Origin: Thiorhodovibrio litoralis
GTDB lineage: Bacteria > Pseudomonadota > Gammaproteobacteria > Chromatiales > Chromatiaceae
Length of the DNA stretch: 64,000 nucleotides
Assembly (NCBI RefSeq): GCF_033954455.1
Contig: NZ_CP121473.1
Location: 2,156,501-2,220,500, forward strand
Direction of reading: 5' to 3'
Part shown: positions 17,029 to 26,302 of the stretch, in pieces
Layout: each line of letters starts with the position of its first letter
Numbering within the stretch: the first letter of the stretch is position 1
Made by a program: the position numbers and the translations under genes
The notes under the pieces: model-generated
What the model saw: only the letters and a program-made list of their open reading frames with translations
Databases searched by the model: none
What the model was told of the DNA's origin: nothing

Positions 17029-17879
17029 CAGGCGCCCGCCCTGGCACTCGGGCGTTGGCGGGCGTTGCCCGCCGCTGAACCAAACACCTCAAGGTAGAGT
17101 TGTTCATCGAGCTGCGCGCGTTCGAGCCGAGCAGCCTGCGCCAGCAATTCTGCCGCCATGGTCGTAAGCACGCGATAATTGCCCAACGCATGCTCAGCGA
17201 GCGTCTTCATCAGCCCTGCGCTCATCAGACTCGCATTGCCGGCACTGTGTTGTAAATGCTCCAGGCAGGCGACCAGCGCCTCGCGACTGGCATACTCCAT
17301 ACTCAGGCGCGTACGGATACGACTGCCCAGCGGCAGCAACTCCTCACGGCGCAGCTTGGTCGCCAGGCGGCCATCGCCGGCCAGGATCACGCTCAACAAC
17401 GTGCGCGAATCGAACTGCATGGAGGTCAGCAGACGCAGCTCATTGAGCACCGTCGGATGCATCTCCTGCGCCTCGTCGATGAGCAACACCGGGCGCAACA
17501 GCGTCGTCTCCAGATGCGCCAGCCAGCGCTCGCGCAGGATCTTGAAGCCACCCCAGCGGTTATGGGGCTTGAGGTCAACGGCGAACAGATCGCCCATCTC
17601 GCGGTAGAAGTCCGCCACCTTCGAGCTGGGATGCGTGAGCGCCCCAACGCTGATATCGGGCAGCTGGCGCAGACGCTCATCGAGCAGGCGCAGTACCGCA
17701 CTCTTGCCGGTACCCGGATCACCTTGAATGAGCGCAAAACCGCCTTCGCGGATCAGGCTCTGCTCGATGCGCCAGCAAAACTGCTCCACCGGCGCGCTGC
17801 GATGCAGTGCCGCCGTCGGCAGCTCCGGGGAGAACGGATTGAACTTCAGTCCATAGAGGGCCAGCAGGGTCTTGTTCAT
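17028..17879 (-). CDS. AAA+ ATPase, ExeA/TniB-like transposition regulator (copy 1)
   Basis: 283 residues. Opens LLALYGLKFNPFSPELPTAA as in ExeA-type ATPases; Walker A GDPGTGKS (53-60), Walker B LLIDEAQEMH (Asp135-Glu136), and a sensor region SVILAGDGRLATKLRREE. TniB/TnsC-type ATPases choose the target and activate the DDE transposase. It overlaps the transposase stop by four bases (ATGA) and the primase-like start by one. The assignment to the TniB/ExeA group rests on the YGL..NPF opening and the DEAQ box. Confidence 0.88.
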   Translation of the reverse strand: MNKTLLALYGLKFNPFSPELPTAALHRSAPVEQFCWRIEQSLIREGGFALIQGDPGTGKSAVLRLLDERLRQLPDISVGALTHPSSKVADFYREMGDLFAVDLKPHNRWGGFKILRERWLAHLETTLLRPVLLIDEAQEMHPTVLNELRLLTSMQFDSRTLLSVILAGDGRLATKLRREELLPLGSRIRTRLSMEYASREALVACLEHLQHSAGNASLMSAGLMKTLAEHALGNYRVLTTMAAELLAQAARLERAQLDEQLYLEVFGSAAGNARQRPSARAGA

Positions 17880-19333
17880 CGACTGGATTCCAGGTCATCG
17901 TGTTTTGGCAGATAGGCCGGCGGCAGACCGGTGGCGGCATACTCGGCGAGCAAGTCGCGCAGCAACGGTGGCAGCGTCGTGGCGCGTTGTGATGGCGGTG
18001 GCGGTGCGCCGGCGGGCTCAAGGCGCCGACGCTGCCCGGAGGCATTGGCGGCTTTATCGAGGGGATAGAGGCGGCAGAGGATGGCGCCCGAGTGGGGATC
18101 AACCACGTCCACAGCACTCAGATCCCAGCGGGCATAAGCGATATGCAGTTGCTCAAGGTGACGCAAGCGCGCCGGCACCTCGAAGCGCTTGCCCGCCAGG
18201 CTGAGCGTCCCATCGCTGCGGCGCTGACGGCGTTGGACGCGACAACGAAAAGCGGCGCGGACCTGCTCGCTGTCCGGACAGGGGCGCCCCACGTTGGGCG
18301 CATCGAGAAGACGCGCAAGCGGCGTGGCGGCGGTCTCACTGTGGACCTTGCGGTGGTACTCCTGCTCCACCCACGCCTGAGTGAGGGTGTTGAGCCGCTG
18401 CAGGCTCAGCTCCTCCAGCCCCTTAAGCATCGCCATCAGGCGGCCTTCCAGCGTGGCCCAGAAGCGCTCCTGCTTGGCGTTCTGATACGGGCTGTACGGC
18501 AGGGTCGGCTCATGGAGGATGCCCAGGGCGTGCAATCCGGCGGTGAACTCCTCGGCCTGCATTGCCGCGCCGTTATCGCTCATCAAGGCGCGCGGCAGCC
18601 CGCGCTTGTGCAACGCCTGCCCCAGGCCATGGACCAAGGTCTCGGTGGTCTCATCGAGGTACCACTGCAGATGGCAGATCAGGCGGGAGTGATCGTCAAT
18701 GACCGCCAGCAGCAGGGGCTTGACCCAGACGCCACCCCGGGTGAGGACTTTGCGCGAGCCATGATGAAAGTCCAGATGCCACAAGGCATGGACATACTGG
18801 GCTTCATAGCTGCGCACCTCGCAGGCCTCCAGGCGCCGCGCGGCCTGTTCAGCGCCCGGCGTCTTGCGCGCCGGGACACGCCGGCGGTGCAAGCCCGCGC
18901 GCTTCATGAAGCGGCGCACGGTGGCATAGGAGGGCAGCGGCCCCAGGGTCTGATCGCCCGCGCACAAGGCGGCGAGGTTGTCGTAATGCAGCTGCACCGT
19001 CCAACCGGGGTAGTCGCGGTACTGGGCTTGCACCGCATCCATCAGGCGCGGACTCAGCGCGCGCTGCTCCCCGGCATCGCTGCGCCGGCGCGGGCGCAGT
19101 GCCGCCACCGGGTCTTGGGCATCGCGTGCGAGGTAATACCAACGCTCCAAGGTGCCAAAGCTAAAACTGACCGCCCGCCCAGTCACCGGATGGCGCCATG
19201 ACTTGGCCGCTAGCGCCTTCAGCCGCGCGCCCAGCGCGTTCGCCGGCGCAGGATCAGCCAATAAAGGACCAATAATGGCAAAGCGCAACCGCGCCCAACC
19301 ATCGGGATCACCGAGGCCGTTGTCATCGGACAT
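17876..19333 (-). CDS. D-35-E (rve) transposase of the primase-carrying transposon (copy 1)
   Basis: 485 residues. An N-terminal HTH/zinc-free DNA-binding half (SFSFGTLERWYYLARDAQDP, then PSYATVRRFMKRAGLHRRRV) precedes the integrase core: Asp188 (ALWHLDFHHGSR), Asp253 (LMSDNGAAM) and Glu289 (YQNAKQERFWATLEGR), giving the D-35-E spacing of TniA, MuA-like and IS481/IS3-type enzymes. The C-terminal beta-barrel/tail region (LSLAGKRFEVPARLRHLEQL) resembles the Mu-transposase C-terminal domain. Coupling to an AAA+ ATPase by ATGA overlap places it with TniA/TnsB-like systems. Confidence 0.92.
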   Translation of the reverse strand: MSDDNGLGDPDGWARLRFAIIGPLLADPAPANALGARLKALAAKSWRHPVTGRAVSFSFGTLERWYYLARDAQDPVAALRPRRRSDAGEQRALSPRLMDAVQAQYRDYPGWTVQLHYDNLAALCAGDQTLGPLPSYATVRRFMKRAGLHRRRVPARKTPGAEQAARRLEACEVRSYEAQYVHALWHLDFHHGSRKVLTRGGVWVKPLLLAVIDDHSRLICHLQWYLDETTETLVHGLGQALHKRGLPRALMSDNGAAMQAEEFTAGLHALGILHEPTLPYSPYQNAKQERFWATLEGRLMAMLKGLEELSLQRLNTLTQAWVEQEYHRKVHSETAATPLARLLDAPNVGRPCPDSEQVRAAFRCRVQRRQRRSDGTLSLAGKRFEVPARLRHLEQLHIAYARWDLSAVDVVDPHSGAILCRLYPLDKAANASGQRRRLEPAGAPPPPSQRATTLPPLLRDLLAEYAATGLPPAYLPKHDDLESSR

Positions 19334-19426
19334 TCGTCTTCACCTCCCAGTTGTTTCACACATCACCGGGAGTCTAGAAGGCGCCGCCCAGCGGCGCGAT
19401 GAGGTCTTCTGCGGGTTGGCGTTGCC

Positions 19427-19996
19427 CTACAGCGAGCCTGTCGCTGTCGTGCTCGGGGCGATCAATATCAGCAGTTGCACGACGCGCTCGGACAACGCTT
19501 TTGCGCTCAATTTTTCCAGCAGGGATCCTGGCAGGTGCTCGGTGGCGATCGGCGGCATCAACAGACCAGCCAAGGATCGAAAGCAGCGGGTTTGCACAAA
19601 CTGCTCACGCCACCAGTGCTGCCACCGCCGCAGGGTTTGGACGGTGACACCGAGCGTCTTGATCAAGCGCTGGCGACGCGATGCGCTCAGCCCGCAATGC
19701 AGGGCGGAAATCAGCACGACGATGACCCCGAGATAGACCTTGCGGCCCAGAAACCGAACGGAAGGCGGGGTGCTGCGCCGCCGGCACCCGTCCGCGGCAC
19801 AGCAGAAACTCAGACGGCTCTGGTAGCTCTCATCCAAGACGCCACGCACAACACCTCGGGGCTTACGCGGATAACGGGCGCTGTGCAACGCACCACCGCA
19901 GTCACAGCCGCCCGCGCGGACTTCCTCGGCAATCGACTCGTCGATCCGGGTGAGCAGGTGGTAAAAGTTCGTGTCGGCAAGAAAGGCGTGACACAC
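19427..19996 (-). CDS. Zinc-ribbon plus helix-turn-helix protein, first gene of the transposon (copy 1)
   Basis: 189 residues from GTG 19996; AGGAGA lies about ten bases upstream. Cys-x-Cys at 31-33 (GGCDCGGALHS) and Cys-Cys-x4-Cys at 65-71 (SFCCAADGCRRR) make a zinc ribbon, followed by a hydrophobic segment (YLGVIVVLISALHCGLS) and an HTH-like stretch (TLGVTVQTLRRWQHWWREQF). Such proteins precede transposase genes in some elements and may bind the ends or regulate; here that is inference. About 90 bp separates it from the transposase gene. Confidence 0.75.
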   Translation of the reverse strand: MCHAFLADTNFYHLLTRIDESIAEEVRAGGCDCGGALHSARYPRKPRGVVRGVLDESYQSRLSFCCAADGCRRRSTPPSVRFLGRKVYLGVIVVLISALHCGLSASRRQRLIKTLGVTVQTLRRWQHWWREQFVQTRCFRSLAGLLMPPIATEHLPGSLLEKLSAKALSERVVQLLILIAPSTTATGSL

Positions 19997-20035
19997 TGGG
20001 ACTGTCTCCTGGTTTTTGGCGAAATTCGGAGACAG

Positions 20036-20078
20036 CCCTCTCGGGCAACTTGCGTCAAGTTGTTTGAGGGGGTTTTTT
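20036..20078 (+). terminator. Rho-independent terminator in the right end of the transposon (copy 1)
   Basis: CCCTC...GAGGG closes an inner AACTTG-CGT-CAAGTT stem, followed by GGTTTTTTGTTTT. It points outward toward the right end, i.e. it acts on transcripts running against the transposon genes. Confidence 0.65.
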
Positions 20079-20869
20079 GTTTTCCCTCACTGAATTTGCT
20101 CAGAATCGCGGCCGATTCCCGCAAATAGTCTGCTCAGGCTCACCGGCGTGTCCTGATCTGGCCAGACAATGACAAAGCCGGCGCACAATTCGCCCGCACG
20201 GTTGCCGAACTCGCGACCGAGGCCGGCGCGCTGTCCGTGGCTATTCTCGACCTGACATCACTGGCACCCGAGCTGCCCAAAAAATGGGATGCGGCGGACG
20301 CACTTGCCGATGGATGGACCCCTGAGAAATTCGCGGAAGCGGCGCGCTGGTCCGATTTTGCATGCCCCCCTCAAAAGTCAGAGGGAACCGAGGGAACCGA
20401 GGGAACCGGATTGAATAATAAGGACTGTTCCGGTTCCCCCTCGGAAAATGCAGAGGGAACCGAGGGTGTAGATGGCGCTCAAAAAGCGCTTATAGCCGGT
20501 GAATAGCGCAGTCAACCGCCAACGAGGCTGGTGACAAACCCCAGTCTCAGGTTGGTGTGGAAAGGCAGATCCAGGGGCCGAGGAGCGCACACCGGGAAGG
20601 AGCCCGGAGGGCGACTGGACGGTGTGCGCTCCTCGGCGCAGCGCCCGCGCGCGCGGCTTGGTGTTGCGGGAGGGTCGCGTCATCGCCCTCGTCGGGGGTG
20701 ACAACCGCGGAAAAAGCAGGTAGAGGCTTGGGGCCGTTGAGACAGGCGCGACCGCGGCTTCGACCACCACAGTCTCTCCGCGACCGCGCCCCAACCGTGC
20801 ATGGCACGGCCCGCCGGCAGTATCGGCCTGGCGGGAGAATACATCCACCCTCATCGGCGGGAGCCGCCG

Positions 20870-21340
20870 ATGTGCGCCCATTGCGCCCCATGCCTCAGTG
20901 CCCGTCTGTTCCTCTGTGCCCGTTGCCGTCAGCAGGTCGTACTCTGCAGTCGCTGTGATCGCGGCAACCGCTATTGCGGCCCCACCTGCGCACAACGTGC
21001 CCGGCACGACGCCCAGCGTGCCGCCGCCCGACGCTACCAATCCAGCCGTCGCGGGCGCCATACCCATGCCGCCCGCCAAGCGCGCTACCGCCGTCGCCAG
21101 CGCGAAAAAGTGACGCATCAGGGTTCACCCCCGCGCCCATCCGATCAATGCTCCTGTGAGAACACCCCCACGCCGATTGCCGTGGCAGAGCCGGTCGCCG
21201 TTCTCAATCCCGCGGCGGTTGCCGATGATGCCCAGGTCCCCGAGGTGCCCTGTCATCGCTGCGGGTGTGAGTGCTCGCCTCTTCTGCGCCAAGGTTTTCT
21301 CCGCCGCCCGCAGTCAGGCGTTGCTGGCCGCGACCCCTGA
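20870..21340 (+). CDS. Cysteine-rich zinc-finger-like protein of the IS21 element
   Basis: 156 residues from ATG 20870. The first ~45 residues hold repeated Cys pairs ([33 protein letters not shown]), then a strongly basic arginine-rich stretch ([20 protein letters not shown]), and a final Cys cluster ([12 protein letters not shown]). It ends 17 bp before istA. A minority of IS21 elements carry such a leader gene; its role is unknown, nucleic-acid binding being the natural guess. The stretch 20511-20869 between the IS end and this ORF holds no gene I can support. Confidence 0.6.
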   Translation: MCAHCAPCLSARLFLCARCRQQVVLCSRCDRGNRYCGPTCAQRARHDAQRAAARRYQSSRRGRHTHAARQARYRRRQREKVTHQGSPPRPSDQCSCENTPTPIAVAEPVAVLNPAAVADDAQVPEVPCHRCGCECSPLLRQGFLRRPQSGVAGRDP

Positions 21341-21357
21341 AGCCAACAGGAGCCATC

Positions 21358-22857
21358 ATGACCATCCCTTCCGAGCTCGAAGCCAAGATCCTGCGCTACT
21401 TCCTTGCTGAGCACTGGCGCGTCGGCACCATCGCCCAGCAGCTCGGCGTGCATCACGCCACCGTCGATCGGGTGCTGTCCCAGTCCGGACTGCCCAAAGT
21501 CGAGCGCGCCGCGCGTCCCTCGCTCATCGACCCCTATCTGCCCTTTGTCGTGGAGACGCTCAAGACCTATCCGCGTCTCACCGCCAGCCGGCTCTATGCC
21601 ATGGTGCGCGAGCGCGGCTATCGCGGCGGGCCGGATCATTTCCGCCATTTGATTGCCCATGTGCGCCCACGCCCGCAGCCCGAGGCCTTTCTGCGCTTAA
21701 AGACCCTGCCCGGTGAGCAGGCCCAAGTCGACTGGGGCCACTTTGGCAAGCTCACCATTGGCCGGGCCACCCGCACCCTGATGGCCTTTGTGATGGTGCT
21801 GAGCTTCTCGCGGGCGGTGTTTCTGCGCTTCTTTCTCGATGCCCAGATGGCCAACTTCCTGCGCGGGCATGTCGGCGCCTTCGCGGCCTGGGGCGGCGTG
21901 CCGCGGGTGCTGCTGTATGACAACCTCAAAAGCGCGGTGCTTGAGCGCCAGGGCGAGGCAATACGCTTTCATCCAACGCTGTTGGAACTGGCCGGTCATT
22001 ATCGCTTCGAGCCACGTCCGGTCGCGGTGGCGCGAGGGAATGAAAAAGGCCGCGTGGAGCGGGCGATTCGCTACATTCGCGACAGTTTCTTTGCTGCGCG
22101 CACCTTCAGTGATCTGGCGGATTTGAATGCCCAGGCTGATACCTGGTGTCAGGGCCAGGCGGCGGATCGGCCGTGCCCGGAGGACCGCGCGCAGTCAGTG
22201 CGCGCGGTTTTTGAACAAGAACGCCCGCATCTGCTGGCCTTGCCGCCGGTTCCCTTTCCTACCGAAGAGCAGGTGGCGGTGTCGGTCGGGAAGACGCCCT
22301 ATGTGCGCTTTGACCGCAACGACTATTCCATTCCCCACACTCATGTGCGCCGCACGCTCACGGTGGTGGCGTCGCTCGGGCAGGTGCGGGTGCTCGATGG
22401 GGCCGCGGTGATCGCCACTCATGCGCGCTCCTTCGATGCCGGGGCGCAGGTGGAGGACCCGGCGCATGTGGCCGAGCTGGTGGCGCGCAAGCGCGCCGCG
22501 CGTCAGCACCGGGGGCAGGATCGGTTGATCCAGGCGGTACCGATCAGTCAGACCCTGCTGACCCAGGCCGCTGAACGCGGGGAGCCCTTGGGCAGCATGA
22601 CGGCGGCTTTGCTGCGCCTGCTCGATTCCTATGGGGCGGCGGAGCTGACAGCGGCAATCGAGGAGGCGCTGGCGCGCGAGGTGCCGCATCCCAATGCGGT
22701 GCGCCTGGCGCTGGAGCGCCGCCGCGAGGCGCGCGGACAGCCGCCGCCGATTCCGGTCACCCTGCCGGCGGATGCGCGGGTGCGCGAGGTGGTGGTGCGC
22801 ACCCCGGCGCTGGGGGATTACGACCAGTTGCATGATGAACCGCCACGGGAGGACTGA
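21358..22857 (+). CDS. istA: IS21 transposase IstA
   Basis: 499 residues from ATG 21358 (CAACAGGAGCC upstream). HTH at the N-terminus ([20 protein letters not shown] then VDRVLSQSG), integrase core with Asp125 (QVDWGHFG), Asp188 ([10 protein letters not shown]) and Glu234 in [18 protein letters not shown], and the Mu-C-like domain ([20 protein letters not shown]). Length is normal. It works with the AAA+ protein IstB encoded 2 bp downstream. Confidence 0.95.
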   Translation: MTIPSELEAKILRYFLAEHWRVGTIAQQLGVHHATVDRVLSQSGLPKVERAARPSLIDPYLPFVVETLKTYPRLTASRLYAMVRERGYRGGPDHFRHLIAHVRPRPQPEAFLRLKTLPGEQAQVDWGHFGKLTIGRATRTLMAFVMVLSFSRAVFLRFFLDAQMANFLRGHVGAFAAWGGVPRVLLYDNLKSAVLERQGEAIRFHPTLLELAGHYRFEPRPVAVARGNEKGRVERAIRYIRDSFFAARTFSDLADLNAQADTWCQGQAADRPCPEDRAQSVRAVFEQERPHLLALPPVPFPTEEQVAVSVGKTPYVRFDRNDYSIPHTHVRRTLTVVASLGQVRVLDGAAVIATHARSFDAGAQVEDPAHVAELVARKRAARQHRGQDRLIQAVPISQTLLTQAAERGEPLGSMTAALLRLLDSYGAAELTAAIEEALAREVPHPNAVRLALERRREARGQPPPIPVTLPADARVREVVVRTPALGDYDQLHDEPPRED

Positions 22858-22859
22858 GC

Positions 22860-23684
22860 ATGAGTGAACAGGATCCGCAGATGCTGAAACAACGCGCCCA
22901 GGCGCTGAAGCTCTATGGGGTGCTGGCGCATTGGGCGGAGGTGGTGGACGCGCCTTGGCTGGTGAGCGTGTTGCAGTGGGAGGAAGAGGCCCGGGCGCAG
23001 CGCTCGCTGGAGCGACGCATGAAGCAGGCGCACTTGGGGCGGTTCACACCACTGGCGGATTTCGATTGGAATTGGCCCAAGCGCTGTGATCGCGCGGCGA
23101 TTGAGGAGTTGATGGGCCTTGGCTTTGTCGCCGAGGCGCTGAATGTGGTGCTGATCGGCCCCAACGGGGTGGGCAAGACGACGATTGCGCGCAATCTGGC
23201 GCGGCAGGCGGTGCTGGCCGGGCGCACGGTGCTGTGCACGTCGGCGGCGGCGATGCTCAATGCGCTGCTGGAAGCCGACGGGGAGCGGGCGCTGCGCGCG
23301 CGCCTGAATGCCTATGCCCGCGTGCAGCTGTTGCTGATCGATGAGATCGGGTATCTGTCGTATTCCAACCGCCACGCGGATTTGCTCTTTGAGGTGGTGT
23401 CACGCCGCTATGAGAGGCATCCGACCCTGGTGACAACGAACCGCCCCTTTGCCGAGTGGGGGGAGGTGTTTCCCAATGCCGCCTGTGTGGTGTCGCTGAT
23501 CGATCGCTTGGTCCATCACGCGGAGATCATTCAGATCGATGGGGAGTCCTATCGGCTCAAGGAGGCGAAGGAGTCCGCGACGCGGCGGCGTGAGCAGCGC
23601 GCGGCACGGACCAAGCCGGCGTCAAAGACGCCTCCAGCACAGCCAGGAGAGGAGCATGTATCCACCCCCGATGATTCCCTATGA
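22860..23684 (+). CDS. istB: IS21 helper ATPase IstB
   Basis: 274 residues, start 2 bp after the istA stop. DnaC-like AAA+ fold: Walker A GPNGVGKTT, Walker B LLLIDEIGYLSYSNRHADLL, arginine-finger region YERHPTLVTTNRPFAEWGEV. IstB oligomerises on target DNA and recruits IstA. The C-terminal basic/Ala-Pro tail (RREQRAARTKPASKTPPAQP) extends past the usual end. Confidence 0.95.
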   Translation: MSEQDPQMLKQRAQALKLYGVLAHWAEVVDAPWLVSVLQWEEEARAQRSLERRMKQAHLGRFTPLADFDWNWPKRCDRAAIEELMGLGFVAEALNVVLIGPNGVGKTTIARNLARQAVLAGRTVLCTSAAAMLNALLEADGERALRARLNAYARVQLLLIDEIGYLSYSNRHADLLFEVVSRRYERHPTLVTTNRPFAEWGEVFPNAACVVSLIDRLVHHAEIIQIDGESYRLKEAKESATRRREQRAARTKPASKTPPAQPGEEHVSTPDDSL

Positions 23685-23865
23685 TTGGTCGCCCGAGCAG
23701 GCGCTGGCGGTCGTTGACTGGTTGGAGATGCTCTGCGAGGGAATTTATGAGATCCATGGCCTCGCTATCGCCGAGGCCCGCGAACAGGCCTATCAGGAGC
23801 AACTGCGCGATGAACGTCAGCTGCCCTTGCCGTTGTTTCCTTCCTACAACGATGATCCGTTCTGA
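23656..23865 (+). CDS. 69-residue protein at the 3' end of the IS21 element
   Basis: Starts at ATG 23656 inside istB's 3' end with a strong GGAGAGGAG ribosome site. Sequence (YDWSPEQALAVVDWLEMLCE, then LPLPLFPSYNDDPF) is acidic and helical. Similar short ORFs follow istB in some IS21 elements; function unknown. Confidence 0.6.
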   Translation: MYPPPMIPYDWSPEQALAVVDWLEMLCEGIYEIHGLAIAEAREQAYQEQLRDERQLPLPLFPSYNDDPF

Positions 23866-25701
23866 GTGACCTTCACCGGCCACCGGGCGCGGCTCGCTGT
23901 TCGGTGGCTCACCCTTCGCCTTCAGCGAGGGCGTCGCTTTGTCGGGCGGCTGGACTTCACCGTTTATCCGCAGGTTTGTTCAGCCGCTAACAGAGGGAAC
24001 CGAACCGCAAGACCCACCCGTCAAACGCCCCGGATATGCAGTGCATGACAGTGCAACCGGCTTTGGCCCGTCCGGTCTGTACTGGCATGACATCAAGGGC
24101 GAGGGAGAGAAGATCGAAGAGATCGACACCTGGATCTGTTCTCCAATTCATGCGGACGCGATGACCGCGAGCGACAAAGACACGGATCATGGTCTGTTGC
24201 TGCGGTTCCAGAATGCGGCCGGAAGATGGCGCGAATGGTCGATGCCGATGGAGTTGCTCAAAGGAAGCGGCGAGGAACTGCGCGGCGAACTGTTGGATCT
24301 TGGCGTGCGAATCAACCCGCGACAACATCGCTTGCTGAACGACTATCTGATGCGTCAAACCCCGGAGCGTCGCGTTCTTGCCGCAACGCAAACCGGATGG
24401 CACAGCGCCGGCAAGGTGTTCGTGCTCCCGCATCGCATCATCGGCGCTAGTGACGTGCGATTCCAGTCCGGGCATGCCCAGCATGATGAGTTTGTCACTG
24501 CTGGGACGCTGGAAGGCTGGCGCGCGGAAATCTCGGCCCGCTGCATCGGGAACCCGATGCTAAACCTGGCTGTTTCTGGGGCGCTGGCTGGCCCACTGTT
24601 GGACAAGGTGAACCGAATCAGCGGCGGCATTCATTTGGTTGGAGACTCAAGCACCGGCAAAAGCACGGCGCTTTCTGTTGCGGCTTCAGTATGGGGAGGC
24701 CCGGATTTTATACGCACCTGGCGTGCGACCAGTAACGGCCTGGAGGGAGTTGCTGCGGCGCTCAATGACACGGCCCTGATCCTCGATGAAATCAGCGAAG
24801 CGGACCCGGCAGAGGTTGGCGCGATTATCTACTCCATTGGCAACGGCACCGGCAAGAGTCGCGCGGACCGCACCGGCGCGTCCAGACCTCCCAAGCGATG
24901 GCGCGTCATGCTGTTATCGAGCGGCGAGCGCACCATTACCGCGACCATGGCGGAAGGCGGAAGGCGGAGAAAAGCCGGACAACTTGTCCGCCTGTTGGAC
25001 ATCCCTTGTCGGCGAAGTTTTGGCCTGTTCGATGTTCTGCATGAACAACCGAACGGGCGCGCGTTGTCCGACAAGTTGCGCACCGAATCAGCGCATCATT
25101 TTGGTCATGCTGGCCCGGCGTTTGTGCAAGCCCTGATAGAAGATGATTCCGGCGACCTTGGCGAGCTGCTGGCGAACATTCAAAGCCGAGAGGAATTCGC
25201 GTCGGAGTCCGAGCTTGAGGGACGTGCGGCCAGCGCGCTCGCATTGGTGGCGGCGGCTGGAGAGCTGGCGACATACTTCGGAATCACCGGCTGGCAAGAA
25301 GGTGCAGCCATCAAAGCTGTGGCCACCGCCTACCAGGCATGGAAAGGCTACCAAGGCCAGGGGCAGACCGAATCCCTGCAGATTCTTGAAGCGGTTGGGA
25401 GCTTCATAGACAGGCACGGCGATTCCAGGTTCACCGATTTTTCGCACAACGAGAGTGTCAAGGTTTCTGCTGGACGCGCTGGATGGTTTCGCACTAAAGG
25501 TGATGCACGCATTTACATGTTCACACCGGACGGACTGAAAGAGGCTGGTGGCGGTTTCGACATTAACCGCATCCTGGACGCTCTGGATGAGGCCGGATGG
25601 ATTGTTGAACGCGACAACACCGGAGGCAAGCGAAGCAAGAAAACCAAGGTGAATGGCGAGACAAAAAGTCTGTATTACATCGTTCCCCAAGAGGTGGAGG
25701 A

Positions 25702-26205
25702 ATGAGTATCGCGGCACTTGCGCAACGCCTAAAGCGCGCCAAGGTTCCCCCGGTTCCCTCGCCAACCAACCCGGAGGGAACCAAAAAAACCGAACCCAAT
25801 CAACGCGGTTCCCTTGGTTCCCTTGGTTCCCTCACCAAAAAGGATAAGGCGAACAAACCGCCCGGACAAACCGCACGGCTGTGGCTGGTGACCAGCGCGA
25901 GCGACGATGTCATCACTGTGAGCTACACGCCACCGGCAACGCTGGTCAAGGTGCGAGCAGACAACCCCGGCGCCAGCATTCGACCAGAGCAAGTACCCAA
26001 ACAGGGTAGGGGGCTTGATCCGACCGACACGGCCACCGTCACCGCCTGGCTGGACGCGATAGGGGAGACCGACACCGAGGCTCGAGCGCAGTACCTTGCC
26101 ATCTGTGCAAACGATCCGCACGCGCTGGAATGGACCCTTGTCGAGCTGGCCAGCATGACCAGCACCTCATCATTATCGCGCGGAGATGTCCTAACAAACC
26201 CTTGA
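25702..26205 (+). CDS. Unknown protein co-translated with the primase-helicase
   Basis: 167 residues; ATGA overlap with the stop of the primase-helicase. The N-terminal region contains the low-complexity GSLGSLGSLTKKD run encoded by GGTTCCCTT repeats, which are the complement of the GGGAACC repeats in the primase linker. The middle (LWLVTSASDDVITVSYTPPA) is a compact beta-like domain and the end (EARAQYLAICANDPHALEWT) is helical. No family recognised; a replication accessory role is inferred from coupling. Confidence 0.65.
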   Translation: MSIAALAQRLKRAKVPPVPSPTNPEGTKKTEPNQRGSLGSLGSLTKKDKANKPPGQTARLWLVTSASDDVITVSYTPPATLVKVRADNPGASIRPEQVPKQGRGLDPTDTATVTAWLDAIGETDTEARAQYLAICANDPHALEWTLVELASMTSTSSLSRGDVLTNP

Positions 26206-26302
26206 ACTACAAGGAGACTCCCTTGTTAAGGATCAACTCTAGAACTGTTTTGGTGCATGCCTGCGCGGTACGGGAGGAAATTCGCTGATTAAGATCGGTC
26301 CT

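Larger units (their letters stand above)
16067..20142 (-). mobile_element. 4076-bp DDE/AAA+/primase transposon, copy 1
   Basis: Ends begin TGAGCGTAATCACGATAATT-GCGGG (left) and, on the other strand, TGAGCCTGAGCAGACTATTT-GCGGG (right), an imperfect ~25-bp terminal inverted repeat. Flanking direct repeat is CCGG (16063-16066 and 20143-20146). Four genes on the minus strand: zinc-ribbon/HTH protein, D-35-E transposase, AAA+ ATPase and RepB-type primase. The same 4076 bp is present inverted at 54111-58186; all translated genes are identical. It sits in the primase-helicase gene of element 1. Confidence 0.93.
20467..23992 (+). mobile_element. IS21-family element with two extra small genes
   Basis: 3526 bp. 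Ends are related inverted repeats starting TGT: TGTAGATGGCGCTCAAAAAG on the left, TGTTAGCGGCTGAACAAACC on the other strand at the right, with shared inner blocks CGGTGAA and CCGCC. Flanked by a 5-bp direct repeat GAGGG (20462-20466, 23993-23997). Contains istA, istB, an upstream cysteine-rich ORF and a downstream 69-residue ORF. Inserted in the EGT-repeat linker of the primase-helicase gene. Confidence 0.88.
15257..25705 (+). pseudogene. Primase-helicase (CHC2 zinc finger, Toprim, DUF927 ATPase) split twice by mobile elements
   Basis: Coding pieces are 15257-16066, 20147-20466 and 23998-25705. Removing the 4076-bp transposon plus its 4-bp repeat, and the IS21 plus its 5-bp repeat, gives exactly 946 codons in one frame. 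Domains: zinc finger (IRCPFHDDKNPSFGVNLDTG then AYHCFTCRKSGG), Toprim-like core (VVVCEGEKAADAA; then RRVLIWPDNDKAGAQFA across the first junction), a low-complexity EGTEGTEGTE linker, and a DUF927 helicase-type ATPase with Walker A GDSSTGKST and Walker B-like LILDEISEAD. It would replicate element 1. As it stands translation stops at the first insertion, so replication of the element is presumably lost. Confidence 0.92.

Noticed and set aside
18092-19201. 369-codon open frame opposite the D-35-E transposase (also at 55052-56161)
   Set aside because: Shadow of the transposase; present in both copies only because the copies are identical.
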